Shown here piece after piece: positions 1-12,590 of a stretch of DNA of 64,000 bases. The stretch lies in NCBI GenBank assembly GCA_963277665.1, contig OY728158.1, positions 601,300,818-601,364,817 of the forward strand, in the 5' to 3' direction. The position numbers and the translations under genes are program-made. Below the pieces are notes generated by a model. It had not been told where the DNA came from. It worked only from the letters and a program-made list of their open reading frames with translations, and did not search any database. Each line of letters starts with the position of its first letter. The first letter of the stretch is position 1. Origin of the DNA: Viscum album. Lineage: Eukaryota > Streptophyta > Magnoliopsida > Santalales > Viscaceae.

Positions 1-798
1 TTTTTTTAAGAGTCTCTACTGAGTTTTCAATAAAAATATTTAATAAAGGGTATTCTTGGAGTACTCCCTGAGCTGAAAGAAACGGGTCATGTGAATCAAA
101 ATGTGAGTATTATAAAATAATATTATAACATTGAAAATTTATACTAGGTATACCATTAATGTTTTTTTGAAAAAAGGAATACATTAAGTAAATATCTCTG
201 TCTAAGTGAGATTCAGAAAATAGTGAAGAGAATAAAATAAGAAGATGTCATCACCATTAGGTTGTTGTGTGAGTTTTAGAAAAGGGAATCAAATATATGT
301 ACTGTTATGTGATATTTTAAGAACATCACATGAATAAAAAAATAATAAGTGTCCACTGCATGTTCTAGTGATGAAAAAGAAGAAGGATTTGGACCTATGC
401 TGGGAATTTTTTATCATCTAGATATATAAGTATAATTGTGATGATGAATATCTTCAACATACTAAAATATAAAAAATTAATTAGAAGAATATGAGAAAGG
501 ATGAATTTTAGGTATCTTGTTGTTTATTTATGTGAATTATAGTCACTTGAATATTTGAGTAGTTTATAGGTTTAAACCTCATAATAGCTCATTGAGTGAG
601 ACAGCTAGGTGAACATATTTACTATAAGTTCGGTGAAGTTGATCTGCGTGCAGTGACTGGGTTACTGAGTTTTCCTAAAGACTTGATGACTTTTAAAGAA
701 ACTATTATTTATTTACAAAATATTAGTTTTATTAAGGAACATACATCCTATTTTAAATTGGTGATCTATTTCTGAGAAGGTGCATCAAAGAAACCATT

Positions 799-841
<43 letters not shown>

Positions 842-1108
842 TAGGACTTCAGAGAACCTATGAAAATTAGGGAATGTTGGGAGATCACCATGTAAATAAG
901 TTACTATAGTGAAAATATTTTGAAGAATTATAGTGTGACACTGGGAAGAGAATTCCTATTAGAGGTAGTAAAAATAGCCAGTGACACTCTAGTCAAGATA
1001 ATATTAGTGAGACTCTAATCTAATTATGGTGTGTAAATCACCCTTAACTTTTAATTAAATATATTTTATTATAGTGGAAAATTTATGATTGAACCATATG
1101 ACAAATCA
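1..1108 (+). mobile_element. Degenerate 3' internal part of old Ty1/copia element (tail of tandem unit 0)
   Basis: Bases 1 to ~1035 align along their length with 42345-43345, where the same sequence continues from a recognisable copia gag region. This stretch is therefore the 3' internal part of a preceding unit in a tandem array that extends left of the window. No reading frame stays open and I could not recognise a pol domain. The alignment with unit 1 stops at ~1035, and the last ~70 bases before the LTR have no counterpart there, where a 3.2 kb segment lies instead. The assignment rests on the paralogy, not on protein evidence. Confidence 0.6.
802..839. repeat. AT dinucleotide microsatellite
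   Basis: An uninterrupted run of about 19 AT units. The paralogous position in the next tandem unit (43131-43142) has only a few units, so the run expanded, or the other contracted, after the duplication. Confidence 0.95.
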
Positions 1109-2516
1109 AGTCAATGAATGGTACTTTCTACCAAACCATGTAAATAGTGTCACTTTCTAGTATTTTCCAAATTTTTGGGTGTAAAACATTTGGGGTAAAG
1201 GAATTTATTCTACATGATAGTTACATGGAAAATGTAGTAGTTATGAGTACCTCATTTTATGTTTGAATCAAGAGTTCATGGTAGGTGATCTTCATTGAAG
1301 GTTGAAAGCAGTGTGGTGAGTACATAGGCCACATGGGAAGCTCGTGGTTAGAAGGTGGTGATTTTCGGAGGACTATAAAGGATGTATTATGTGGTTTTAA
1401 TATGGGGGTGATAATATTAAAGAGGTTGCTTTTCATGGTTACATTATGAGTTTTTAAGTGTTCCATGAGGAAATTCTACGGTGGATAGTCCATGAAGACG
1501 GAAGGCACATGGTTAGTTTGAAAATGTTTTTTAATTCATTGAATGGTAATTTCAGGGATTTGAAAAAACCCTAGTGGACTTATCCTATAAATATCCCATT
1601 ATTCACATCATTGGTCAGAGAGAGAAACTGGAAAATAAATTCAATATATTAATTTGTGTTTGAAATAGATATTGTGTAAGCAATGTATGATAATCAGGGT
1701 CTCGAGAGGAATTTCAGGGAGAAGTAGTGTGTGTGGGAGTTTTTTTAGGATAGTGAGTAAAAGGAAGTGTGTATAGTCAGTGTGGGGGATAAATTTATCA
1801 CATTCACTACACAGGTGGTGTTGTGTGAGGATTCAGGTGTGGGAGGTGCATTGAGGAGCAGACCACACTGGTGGTTCGTACAGGTTTTTCATAGTGGATG
1901 GTGGCCCATGTGGTTAGTTCATAGTGGATGGCGGCATGTGTGTTTATTGTGTGGTAGATAGTGGTTTATCTATTTAAGAACCCTTTTCTCACAAGATTTT
2001 TCTAGAATGTATTCTAACGGCCAAAAATCACATTAATGAATAATATTCTTGCATTTATGATGTGATATTCTTAGAAAATTTCGGTTGATAAGGGAGAGGC
2101 CTTAAAGGTGATAAACTGAGGCAAACTCCAACCAGAGCAGTATGTAGAAAGGATTTCATGGAAGTGATTTAAGGGAGGCATTGAATTATCCCTCAATTAT
2201 TTTTAAAGGTTGTGTGTTTGTAATAGAGTGACCTTGGACAAAAAATTATAATCTACAATAACTAATGAATATTAGTGGATTTAGGCATGAATGAAACATT
2301 ATTGGAACCTACTACTTAAACTATCTCTTAGTGGTGAAACCAGTAAAAATTATTGTATTCTATTTTATTTCATAATTATTTAGGCTTGGTAAATGTTCAT
2401 TCCAAATAGATAGGTTTAATGATTTCCTACCAATGTGGGGACACGATACTTTTAATGTATAAGAAAAAAATTACACCTCGATTCACCCTTCCCCTCCCAA
2501 GGAATATAGGGGTACA
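1109..2516 (+). repeat. LTR of old Ty1/copia element, tandem unit 1 (5' LTR)
   Basis: This aligns with 46544-47956. The right end is set by a CA at 2515-2516 followed three bases later by a tRNA-Met-type primer binding site. The left end is approximate, because the TG start and polypurine tract visible at 46535-46545 are not conserved here, which suggests that a deletion removed the junction. It holds two short G/T-rich ORFs at 1257-1466 and 1767-1961 that I regard as chance. With the LTR at 46544 it flanks one complete but heavily interrupted copia unit. Confidence 0.7.
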
Positions 2517-2518
2517 AT

Positions 2519-2531
2519 AAGTGGTATCAAA
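2519..2531 (+). other. Primer binding site of old copia element, unit 1
   Basis: The sequence aagtggtatcaaa lies just after the LTR end and resembles TGGTATCAGAG, the plant initiator tRNA-Met primer binding site, with two changes in the 3' part. The same 13 bases occur at 47959-47971 in unit 2. Confidence 0.75.
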
Positions 2532-2600
2532 TCTATGTTACTAGCATTGAAACTGACCTTTGAAGTTTATTATGTAAAATTTCGTTAATTTCAACTGGGT

Positions 2601-5600
2601 TTATAGAGACTCATACTTTTCATACATAAATATTACATCATTTTAGATAAATGTTCAATTCATTCCACAGTAATACACGTCGGAGGACTATAGAGGTTTA
2701 GCATATTTGGTAACATGGATACTTAAAAAATATTATATAAAAGATATAAATCATTTCTCATTTAGTTCTACGCAACTATAACCCATATTAAACATAACAT
2801 TCTTAAAAAAAATTCTCCATAACCTGGGTAAGGTAAACATAAGGAAGGGAGAGATCAGATGCTCAGTAAGGGTAAACAAAATTGATATCAAAAAATGATC
2901 ATAAGTGAAAATAATATAAGTATAATGGTATGATAACATGATATAAACATTATAAAATCATAACCATAAATTTATATATCATAATCATGAAACATGGAAT
3001 CAAGTTTTATCCATAAAAAAAATAAGAAATAAGAGCATGAAATCATCAATAGTCAACCATGAGACATTAAAACATAACATATTCATAAGTAATAAGTTTT
3101 TGTAGTGAATATTAGAAAATAAAAAAAATTCCTTAGTCAAGTGTCCCTGAAAATATTATCATAGTGGATTGGGATCACTCCCCATACCATAATTTTCCTA
3201 ATCAAGTTTCACCCCCAAGACTATCTTATTAAACAAAAAACCTTACTGAAATGGATTCAATCGCCATTCCATTCCTTATTATTTTATGATATATCCTTAT
3301 TTACCCAATTTATTTTAGGGATATATAATTATATGTCCACCAATCATATACTAAAAAAAGATACATATATGTTCCAAAAAATAATAATACATTCATCATA
3401 TCATCAAATCATTACCCATGGAAAGGATACAGGTTTCATTTTTATTTCATAATGATAATCGTAAACCATCTAGAGAAAGAATAAATATGGTAACATTGGA
3501 TCATATCCCTAGTAAATCATAAGAATCATTATAGGATGTTGTTATTAATAAAAATACCTTTAAAAGATCACTAGAACATTTCTTTAGTAAAATACCCATT
3601 TTATTTGAAAACACATATTTAGAATCTAAAAGTTTCCAAAATGTAACAGAAAAAATTTTGTTTCAAAATAAAAAATGAATCTTGTAAACTAATATTTAAA
3701 TAAAATAGTATTCACGATGGTGAGGAAATATCTTCAAGCCATGCATGTTAAAAAAATTACTTTCAATTTTTCAGTTCTAAAGTACCACATTTGGAAATTG
3801 ATAAGAATGAAAATTTAAAAACATAGCAAGGAAATTCAAATATATTAATAATGAATTTATATAAAAATAGTATAATATTAAAAATATTCTTTAAATTTTT
3901 TTAAAGAAATTTGTACATGGAAAAAAAGATTCCTGATATAAGGGGGAAATATGGTCTGTTTTCATTAAAAATATTCTTTCGACCTCTTGAGTACTTAAAG
4001 AGATAAAAATGAAATGAAAATAATAAATCTCCACAAACAAACATAAAATAAGAAAATATATAATATTTATGGGACATAAATAATAAAATTTCATCATCAA
4101 AATATTTAAGCATAAACAATACCAGTAAAATGAGATTGTAACAAAAAACTCTTACCTCAAGTCCGTCTTCATTCATAAGCACTCTAACCCCCTGTATAAT
4201 TGATTGAAATTTTATTATAATTATATTAAAGAACCAAAATAATACTTATTATACTGTACATGGTTTATTTATAACATGTGATCACATTTCCATTAACAAT
4301 ATTTCATTATCATTGTCATTTTGGGTGTTAACTACATCATTTTTCATGTATGTATTAGTTCGGTGGTTAAGGTACATGCACTTAAATAATGTTTCCTTCA
4401 TATATATAATGTTAATAATGATATAAATACCATATTTGTTCATTATACACATAATTATAACTGTTCATATAAATCAGTAATAAAAAATAAATTACATCAC
4501 AATGTAGAGACCGTATTCCATACATACGCACGAGTGATGTTTACCTTTTTTTGATAGATGGAACGAAATAAAGGTAAATATTAATTCACCATTAAATAAT
4601 AATTATTATACATAAAAATTAAAAAATATTAAATATATCATAATAACTAACCATGAATGATGGCCGTGAAAAATGAATTGCATCGCTTTGTGGATGTGAT
4701 AGTCCACATGTACCCACAAGCGATAATTTCATCTCCCATTTGATTTAGAAGAAGTAGAAAATGGTTGTTATGTCACAATAATAAAATCTAATTATATTTT
4801 TGATTTTAGATTCATCATGTTTTGATGTATACAACATTTTTATATGAAGTATCATAATAAATAAAATTGAAATATCTTAGTTAATATATATACCTCTTCT
4901 TTGATAAAGAATATCCAGGATTAAGTAAAGGATAATAGTAAGATTTTTTAGCAGTTATTTATCAATATAGAAGGCTAAAATAGGGTTAATAATGGAGGAT
5001 AAGAGGTTCTCTTTTATAAGTGAGGGGAGGTACATAATGGAATTTCTTAAAATATTTCAATGATTTAAGGTCACTTTCATGGGAAAGTGGAAAAAAATGG
5101 ATGGTGATTTTAAGGAAGGATAATTTAATGTTTAATAATATTCATAAAATAATAATTATATAGGTTTTATTGGAAATACTACCCTTATCACATGATTAAC
5201 CCCGCCCCCCAATAAACCTGTTTTAATCTTTATCGTGGTAACAAAATAATACTATTTTTACTATTCACTATGACCAAAAATTAAGTAGAGCATATTAAAT
5301 TATATTAATTATTATAATTAAAAATATTTAATTCATTTTATAATATTAAAATTATATAATTGGTGAAATTTGATTTTAATTAATCGTGCAATCCATAACA
5401 AAAACCTGTTTTTGAAAGATGACTTTTTAAGTCTACAACTTAATTTACTACCATTGTACGCCTTATAAAAACCATAAAATGAATGTTAAAATATTATATT
5501 TCATATATAACATAAAATTTTCAAAATAACAAGTAATAATAAGATACAAGATTAATTTATTAAGATAAAAACTCATTTCATGCATAAAACGGTTTTTATA

Positions 5601-6224
5601 GAAATGTGTATTCAAGCCCAAAAAATAAAATTATACCATAATAAAGTATAATGATGATTTCTCTGAAATTAATTAGACTATTTATAATTAGATTTTACTT
5701 ATTTTTGTTTAATATAAAACTAAAAACATAATGGGATATTTCCTTGAATATAAATGATATTTTTTACAAAATTAAAATTTTTCACTATTCATGGAAAGAT
5801 AAATATTTTTGGAAAAATAATAAAAATTTACCCTAAGATAATATTAAAATGAAAATTTTAAAAATGATATTAATTTTCTAAAATAAAATTTCTAAAAATA
5901 TTAGAAATTAATTATAGAGTTTTTATTCAAAATGTGATAAAAACCTTTTTTGAAGAAAAAATATTTTTGACGTGTTAAATGACTTTACTAAAAATTGGGT
6001 GCTAATTTATTATAAATTAATCAATAAATTTGAATTAATAAAAAACTTAATGCATATTTTTTATAAAGTGGTTACTACTATTTGTACCGTAGAATTTAAT
6101 AGCAATGTTGTAATGGTTTATTATATCACTGTTCCTATAGACTTGGGTTAGCATGGAAGGAAATATACTGAATACTTCAAGCTTTATTTCAAAGTAAATA
6201 CTTGTAAGATATTGGGATTTTACA
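2601..6224 (-). repeat. 3' LTR of nested Ty3/gypsy element, unit 1 (minus orientation, copy A1)
   Basis: One of four homologous ~3.2-3.7 kb segments (others ~35580-38807, 48041-51599 and 55990-59708). Two of them flank a minus-strand gypsy internal region in each tandem unit, which identifies them as its LTRs. On the minus strand the LTR starts near 6224 with a TGTAA-like end. The low-coordinate end is approximate. It is homologous to the LTR of the younger chromovirus at 6233, read in the opposite direction, including a TATA box and two copies of a conserved CGTACGTACG-type motif. ORFs at 2751-2939 and 3891-4182 recur only as fragments in the paralogs and have no recognisable product. Confidence 0.85.
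5012..5018 (-). promoter_or_regulatory. TATA box of nested gypsy LTR (copy A1)
   Basis: TATAAAA on the minus strand, in a pyrimidine-rich context that matches the TATA region of the plus-strand chromovirus LTR at 7603. It is kept in all four nested LTR copies (38046-38052, 50381-50387 and 58467-58473). The transcription start itself is not visible. Confidence 0.6.
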
Positions 6225-6227
6225 TTT

Positions 6228-6232
6228 ATACC
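6228..6232. other. Target site duplication, left copy, of chromovirus 6233-18377
   Basis: ATACC before the element pairs with TTACC at 18378-18382 (4 of 5 bases). The unoccupied paralogous site at 51605-51609 reads TTACC once, so the first base of the left copy has mutated. Confidence 0.85.
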
Positions 6233-7602
6233 TGTAACACCCCAAGCTTCTACGGTATGCTTCTTTTTGAATAATGCAATAGCGTGTGTTGTACGCAACA
6301 TCGAGTTCTAACACACCACAACCAATCAATGTAGCCGTTATGAATAGTAATACACACTTTTTGAAATTTATAAATTTTATTTTTCAAAATGGACTTCATT
6401 TTCGGATTTGGAATATCAAAATTATCCTAGGGTGAATTTTTGGTATTTTTCTGAAAAACATCATTTTTTGATAAATAGTGAAACTACTAAGTGGTAGTTA
6501 AAAAACTGATTTTTTCCATAAAACATAAGTTTACCGCTTCTGTGAGTCGAATTTCTAAAATCCAAGAGACACGGTTAATATCAAGGAGTAAAATGTGGTT
6601 CAATGAGATGAAAATAATTTTTGGTGAATAGTAACTTTTTACTTTTATTTACCACGGTTAAAAGTAAATAGGGTAATTAAGGGTAAAAATAATATTAATA
6701 TTACCCTAACACATGTCTTAATTGTATTGGACAAGTGTATCTCGACCATAAACAACCTTAGGAGTAAAATATTATCATTTAGGTCCACTTGGATTAGATT
6801 AGGACATTTATTATTATTTAAATCAAAGAAGAGTTAAAAGAGTTAAAATCAATGTTTATTTACTAAAACATTTTCAATATAGGGTTATACATAATATAAA
6901 TTAGATTTTAAATATTCATTATAAAGATAAAAAGATTTCCTAAATAATGGTATTTTATTTATAATTTTTATACATTACATAATTTAATTTATTTATGACC
7001 CAATGATGATGCAGTAATTACCATAATAGTGAAAATTAAAATAATTGATATTATAAATACCCAAATAAATATAATTTTATACTTTTCATGAATTAAACTG
7101 ATTATATAGGTTAATATGAAATGTTAGGATTGATTTAAGAAACTTTTTTCGAATTAATCATTCTTTTATGATTTTCACAAAAATCAATTTTCCAAATAGT
7201 GTCGAAATTGACATAAAAGAGTTTTTAAAACAAATATTATATTATTAATTGATATTAAATTCCTAGAAATATATGGTTCAGCCAAGAGGCTTATATCATG
7301 ATATTTGTATCATTAATGGACCACTTGGGGGGTCTCTTGGAGGTATATAGTATGTTTATTAACTATATAATATAAAAATACAAAGTGACATGGAAAGTGT
7401 CAAACTAATTAAGTAAGAGTTAAAAATAAAAGATAAGGTTAATATAATGACGCAAACCTGTCTAAATTCTATTTTTTTAGTTTTTTTCGACCCATACCCA
7501 CCTTAATCTTTAAATAATCCACTTTGGAGCCATTAGAAACTGAATATGAATTTATTATAAAATAATATTTCTATCTTTTCCAAAGGTGCCCCTCACCCCT
7601 CT

Positions 7603-7609
7603 TATAAAA
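7603..7609 (+). promoter_or_regulatory. TATA box in 5' LTR of chromovirus
   Basis: TATAAAA follows a C-rich stretch (ccctcacccct) and precedes a CA-rich stretch where transcription would start about 30 bases later. The same arrangement is kept in the 3' LTR (16180-16186) and, on the other strand, in the nested gypsy LTRs. Confidence 0.65.
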
Positions 7610-7952
7610 CGGCACTCACCCTTCTCATTAATTCACACCTTCAAAGCAATTTTTCTCGGCCAAAATCTGCCCAAATACTCTCTCAACATCCCTCACTACA
7701 ACCTAGAGGCCTTATTTTGATCGGAAAGCCAAACTAAGGAGCCATTTTGATCAAATCAAAATGAAGAACCCGAAGAAGAGGAAATGTTTTCACCACCCTT
7801 TTTAAAATTCATTTTTCTTCATCTTCTTCTTTCTTTGTTATTCCAATTCTAAAATAATGAATGCAGTATCTCCTATATACTGTAATATTATTATAAATAT
7901 GGTACAACCATATTCAGTATTCTATCCATCCTTTTAATGACATGTCACCATA

Positions 7953-8170
7953 TGTGCGGACGTACGGCTTACCGTCTCCACGTCGTGGTGTAATTGTTAT
8001 TCAATATATAATTATTTGGATGGGTATAATAATAGTTTTTAATTCATGTAAATAATAAATATAACATGATAATTATTCTGTATATATGATATACCATACA
8101 ATTATATGTTATTTTAATATCAAAAGAATGATATTTTCGCTCATGCGTACGTACGGACTACCGTCTCTAC
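7953..8170 (+). promoter_or_regulatory. Paired conserved motif, CGTACGTACG-type, in chromovirus LTR
   Basis: Two related blocks, near 7953-7980 and 8143-8170, each join a CGTACG-rich palindrome to a block reading RCTTACCGTCTC or RCTACCGTCTC. They lie 350-560 bases after the TATA box, in the transcribed part of the LTR. The 3' LTR has both (16526-16558 and 16721-16746). The nested minus-strand gypsy LTRs keep diverged copies of both (for example 4505-4534 and 4688-4722). Conservation across separate families suggests selection or structure. The function is unknown. Confidence 0.55.
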
Positions 8171-9800
8171 AAACGCGATGAGATTCATTCTCCATCGTAT
8201 CCATTCAAGTATAGTTATAATTTTATGATTAATAATAGTATTTAAGGACTTAATTTAATTCTGGATATGAATAATATACAAGCTGTCCATAACAAACACG
8301 ACTTATGTAACAAAACATATGAAAGAAAACGAGTAAGTTAACACCCGAAACGAAGATAATTCTAAGATATTATTAACAAACCAATGTTAAAAGATCATAT
8401 ATGATATCATATTAATGTATATGATTATTTTATTATTTAATAACAATTATTTAACCATTATAAAGGAGGTTAACCTACCCTCAACCAAGGAAAATTACAA
8501 GGTAAGAGTTTATTTCACAATCTCTTCATTATCTGAGGTTGTTTATACGTAATAATCTACTGGGATATCATTATCATCCACATCCATGCTTCTTAAAAAT
8601 GTATTTCAAACCATTTTTACTATTTACAAGAATATGGGTTAAAGTCATCTATACCCTTGTTTGACTTATTATAAGAGGTTTATAAAGGAATAATTCTGTC
8701 ATTTTCCAAACAAGGTGCTTTTTAACCTTTTCAACAGAATTAAGGAAAGAATGTTTCTTTAACTTATACGGAAGGTGCAGCTATTTTATATTGTTATAAA
8801 ATCTTAGAAACCTCCCTTACAAGCTTATAAGAATATTTTCATAGAAAATGTTTTATTTTATAGATATATTACTCTTAAATTATTTCAAAATAGAAAGAGA
8901 TATTTCTCTAAAAATAGTTTTGATTTCATCTATGTCAACATCCTTTGATGGATTTTAAGCTTACTTGAAGTTGATTTATTATGATACAAAACCTCAATAT
9001 TGTATTGAATATTTTGTGATTTTTTGACTATGGATGTGTTATTTTTATACCATTCATGGTTTATGGAGAAAGTATTGACATTTATTATGCTATTTTTAAT
9101 ACGAATGTTTATGTTATGTTTAAACCTGTTCAAATGAGGAATGCATTGGACTTAATATGTGACAGGTGGAGTCCACTATAGCTCCTCGATGGCTCAGTAG
9201 GTCTCATGAGACAAACTAGTGTCTTGTCACAAGGCCTTGACAAAATCTTATTTGTAGTCTTGGCACGAGGTCTTGGCTATGTGGTTATGATAGTCTGGCA
9301 TTATGCATTCCATCATTATGAAAGTGGTTATTGATATTGCATGTGATTATTCGATTAGTAGAATATTCATGTGAATAAGTAAATGGAATTATTTCATTTT
9401 ATTTTTTCCATACTATGTTGAAGTTGATGTTTAAAAGTCTTTTGTTTTAGTTATACATTGCCTTAAATGTTTATTCTTATTTATGAAAGTTTCCGCTATA
9501 TTGTTATCCTTACTAGAAATTTGAGCTCACCCCTTTTCTATGTTTTATTTTTCCCAGGATGTGAAGAAGTAATTTATGAATGACCTTCCGAGATATTATA
9601 ATGGGATAAGAGTGTGGACTATGGAGACTATATTGTTGTAGTTTTCATTTCTATGATGTAATGTAAAACATTACGAATATATCTTGTGTTTCCAAGGCTA
9701 CTAAACTAATCGGCCATTCGAGATTTGATCTTTCTTGTGATCATGCCAATGTTATGTAATAATGCACCGACTCTGGGTAATTGGGGTCGGGGCATTACAA

Positions 9801-9812
9801 TTGGTATCAGAG
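9801..9812 (+). other. Primer binding site of chromovirus
   Basis: TTGGTATCAGAG begins one base after the LTR end. It is the complement of the 3' end of plant initiator tRNA-Met, the usual primer for minus-strand DNA synthesis in this group. Confidence 0.9.
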
Positions 9813-10301
9813 AAAGTTTAGTACAAACCTTGGAAGCTAGATTTAGATAAACTATGATTGAAGCACATAGACCAAATATGAACTTTGAGGATTTGTATAG
9901 AAGAACTTCCTAGAATTTTGGTATTGTAGAGATTTTGTGAGTTTTTTGAGCAATATATACCTGTCTGGATACGAGAAGGTAGAGGTGGCTCTGGAACAGA
10001 TGTACCTAGGGGTGAAACCTGAAAACACCGCATTCAGCTAGACTCGAACAGGAACTGGTGCACGATAACGGGCCTTGCTGCACTCTTGGTTACGACACTC
10101 CCGAGGGATAATGCTTAGGATAACTCTCATTTTCATTACAAATCATTATGAAGGGTTTATGAGTATATAATCCCTCAAAGAAAACATTTTTATTATTATG
10201 GATTATATCCATAAATAGTTCAATTTATGTTAAGTGTTTTATAAGTTTGGAATTATGTATTTTGATTCAAAAACTGATCTAGTTTATTCCATTGTTTAGA
10301 A
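9813..10301 (+). other. Untranslated leader of chromovirus
   Basis: About 490 bases between the primer binding site and the first gag ATG. No open frame of note lies on the plus strand. A minus-strand ORF (9818-10033) has no recognisable similarity. Confidence 0.7.
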
Positions 10302-11300
10302 ATGGAACCTAGTGGAAGAAATGGAAATCATATCAATCCACGCACTCCATGTAGGGATTTACCTCCTACTCAAGATAATTACAGTGGAGCTGGTGATGCA
10401 ACTGGTGCTGATCAACTAATCACCATACTGGGACAACTCACTCAGGTTATGAATAATAACATTACCTGTATGGAGCACCCTGATCCACAGTATGGAGGAT
10501 ACATGTTAGATCTCATCATGAGGAAACAACCACCAACATTCAATGGGAGTAAAAATCAATTGGTAGCTGAGCAATGGATAAGTTCCCTAGAGAAAATATT
10601 TCTAGCTTTGGGAAGTAGTGAAAAGGAAAAAGTTATCATGGCAGTTTACCGCCTCACTGGAGATTCTGATCAATGGTGGTAATTGATTCAAAACATTAAG
10701 GAAGATGATGAAGTATCAAATATGGAATGTAGGGAGTTCAAAGATCTGTTTTTAGAAAAATATTTTCCTCGTGACCATCGAGCAGATATGGAAAGACAAT
10801 TTCTGAGTCTGAGACACAAGGAGGATGAGAATGTCGCAAAGTGTGAGGATAACTTTACAAGGTTAGCAAGGTATGCTAGAGATTATATACGTAACCCAAG
10901 AAGTAATATTGATCGTTTATTTTATGGGTTAAAACCATTTCTCCATAGAGCATTAGTCTCACAATCCTTTTCATCGTATGAAGACATTGTCTCATGTCCT
11001 ATCAAGACAGAGAAAGAATTCTCGAAGTCAAATGACTTTAAAGAAAAGAAAGAGAAGAAGAGATCTACTGATCAATCTAGGAATATAAATAAGGGGAAGA
11101 ATGGAAAGGTTGAATATCCATCCTGTGGTAAATGTGGGAAGAAACACCCCGGTACTTGCTTGAAGGGAATGTGAGTCTTTTACAAGTGTGGTGAAAAAGG
11201 CCACCAAGCTCGTGATTGTAAGGGGAAGAAGGAAGCTACCGATGTCCAATTCTACAATTTTAAGGAGATGGGACATTATGAAAATGAATTTCCTAAGCAT
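10302..11300 (+). pseudogene. gag: gag of chromovirus (capsid and zinc knuckles), broken
   Basis: Gag forms the particle that packages element RNA. The start ATG at 10302 is the first in the leader and opens a frame with a typical plant gypsy Gag domain: PPTFNGSK around residue 78, an Ile-Phe-Leu-Ala-Leu stretch, DQWW, then FLEKYFPRDHR. The frame is stopped by TAA at 10680-10682 immediately after WW, and by TGA at 11172-11174 between the first and second knuckles. The Cys clusters are CGKCGKKHPGTC, then CGEKGHQARDC, then a third in which the Cys residues have become Asn/Phe. Because all pieces stay in one frame, the damage is by point mutation. It continues in frame into protease. Confidence 0.9.
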
Positions 11301-11936
11301 CAGGGGAACTTACCTCAAAAAAGGCCAAGGGATCAAGGCCAAGCTTATGCTATCACTACTGTTGAGGTAGAAGCTCCAAAAGACGTGGTGGCAGGTAATT
11401 TAATTGTTTCCTCAAGTTTAGCAAATGCATTATTTGATTCTGGATCATCACATTGTTTCATATCTTCCCAGTTTTCTAAGAAAATTAGATATTTTGAATT
11501 TGATTTAACAAGGGAGTTGTCAGTTAAAACCCCTAAGGGAAGTATCATTGCAACAAGGTTTTGTGAATCTGTCCCCATTAGTGCACATAAATGTTCTTTA
11601 TCCGCTGATCACATTGTCATATCTAAGATTGAGTTTGATATAATCCTCGGTATGGATTGGCTTTTGGACCATGATGCGAATATTTATTTTAATAAGAAGG
11701 AGGTTACAATTTTTGATGATGATGATAACGAACACCTTATCTTTATAGAAGAATCATCACCACCTAATTCTTATCTAGATCCACCCCCAGTAGCTCAACT
11801 AAATTCAATTATTGGGGAGGTAGAGGATGAAATTATAGTGGTTGAGGAAAGGAATGTTCAAATAGAGGATGTACCTATTGTGAAAGAATATGTAGATGTG
11901 TTTCTGGAAGATTTACCTGGACATCCTCCAGAATGA
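11301..11936 (+). pseudogene. pro: Retropepsin-like aspartic protease and linker of chromovirus
   Basis: This would cut the polyprotein. It is read in the same frame as gag. The active-site motif ALFDSGSSHCFIS is present (canonical ALFDSGASHSFIS), and FDIILGMDWL, the second conserved block of plant gypsy proteases, follows. An acidic linker leads to the start of RT (VDVFLEDLPGHPPE, close to the canonical VFPDDLPGLPP), where a TGA at 11934-11936 stops the frame. This region is the longest surviving open stretch of the element, 222 codons from 11268. Confidence 0.9.
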
Positions 11937-12590
11937 GAAGTTGAGCTTTCCATTGATTTAATTTTTGGATCAAGGCCTATATCGAATACCCCTAATAGAA
12001 TGGCCACTATAGAATTAGTTGAACTAAAGAAACAACTAGAGGAATTGAGTAATAAGGGATTTATTTGCCCTAGTGTTTCTCCATGGGGAGCCCATGTTCT
12101 TTTTGTTAAAAAGAAATATGGATCTATGAGGTTATGTATCAACTACAGGGAGATCAATGCTATAACAATAAAGAAAAATTACCCCTACCTCGTATTGATG
12201 ATTTATTTGACCAACTGCATGGAGCTCAATAATTTTCCAAGATTGACCATCGATCTGGATTCCATCAGTTGTGTGTGAAGTAGGAAGACATTCTAAAGAC
12301 AGTATTTCAAACTAGGTACGGGCCTTACAAGTTTATAGTAATGCCTTTTGGGATGACTAATGCACCCTCTGTATTCATGGATCTAATGAATAGAGTTTTC
12401 AAGGAATATCTGGATGAATTTGTGGTAGTATTTATTGATGATATCTTGGTATACTCCAAAAGCTACGAAAAATCATGAAAATCACTTGCGCATTATCCTG
12501 AAGACTCTGAGAAGACATGTATTATATGGGACATTTAGCAAGTGTGAATTCTAGCTTCAGGGGATTTCTTTTCTTGGCCATATTGTCTCT
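11937..12590 (+). pseudogene. pol: Reverse transcriptase of chromovirus, frameshifted
   Basis: RT copies element RNA into DNA. The first part, in the gag frame, shows [13 protein letters not shown] and LCINYREIN. Near 12185, within the [13 protein letters not shown] block, the frame shifts. The next frame reads [24 protein letters not shown] and the catalytic FIDDILVYS at 12431-12457, so the two active-site Asp residues survive. Stops occur at the Gln of GAQ, in the block after LCVK, and just after SKSYEKS. A second shift then restores the first frame for LRIILKTLRRH and [11 protein letters not shown]. The order and motifs are those of Ty3/gypsy RT. Confidence 0.92.

Larger units (their letters stand above)
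6233..9799 (+). repeat. 5' LTR of chromovirus
   Basis: This 3567 bp repeat matches 14812-18377 from end to end. It starts TGTAACACCCC and ends CA next to the primer binding site. A short dyad TTGTACGCAACA lies close to the start. ORFs on the minus strand here (6047-6301, 8930-9133) are shadows of non-coding LTR sequence. Confidence 0.95.

Noticed and set aside
1767..1961. Trp/Gly-rich small ORF
   Set aside because: It lies within a copia LTR, consists of imperfect GTGG-type repeats (CATAGTGGATGGTGGCC), and the frame is not kept in the paralog at 47112-47357.
3891..4182. Overlapping minus-strand ORFs with hydrophobic residues, and their counterparts at 49308-49582
   Set aside because: They fall in the gypsy LTR. 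The paralogs share sequence but the frames shift, and the hydrophobic composition follows from AT-rich DNA.
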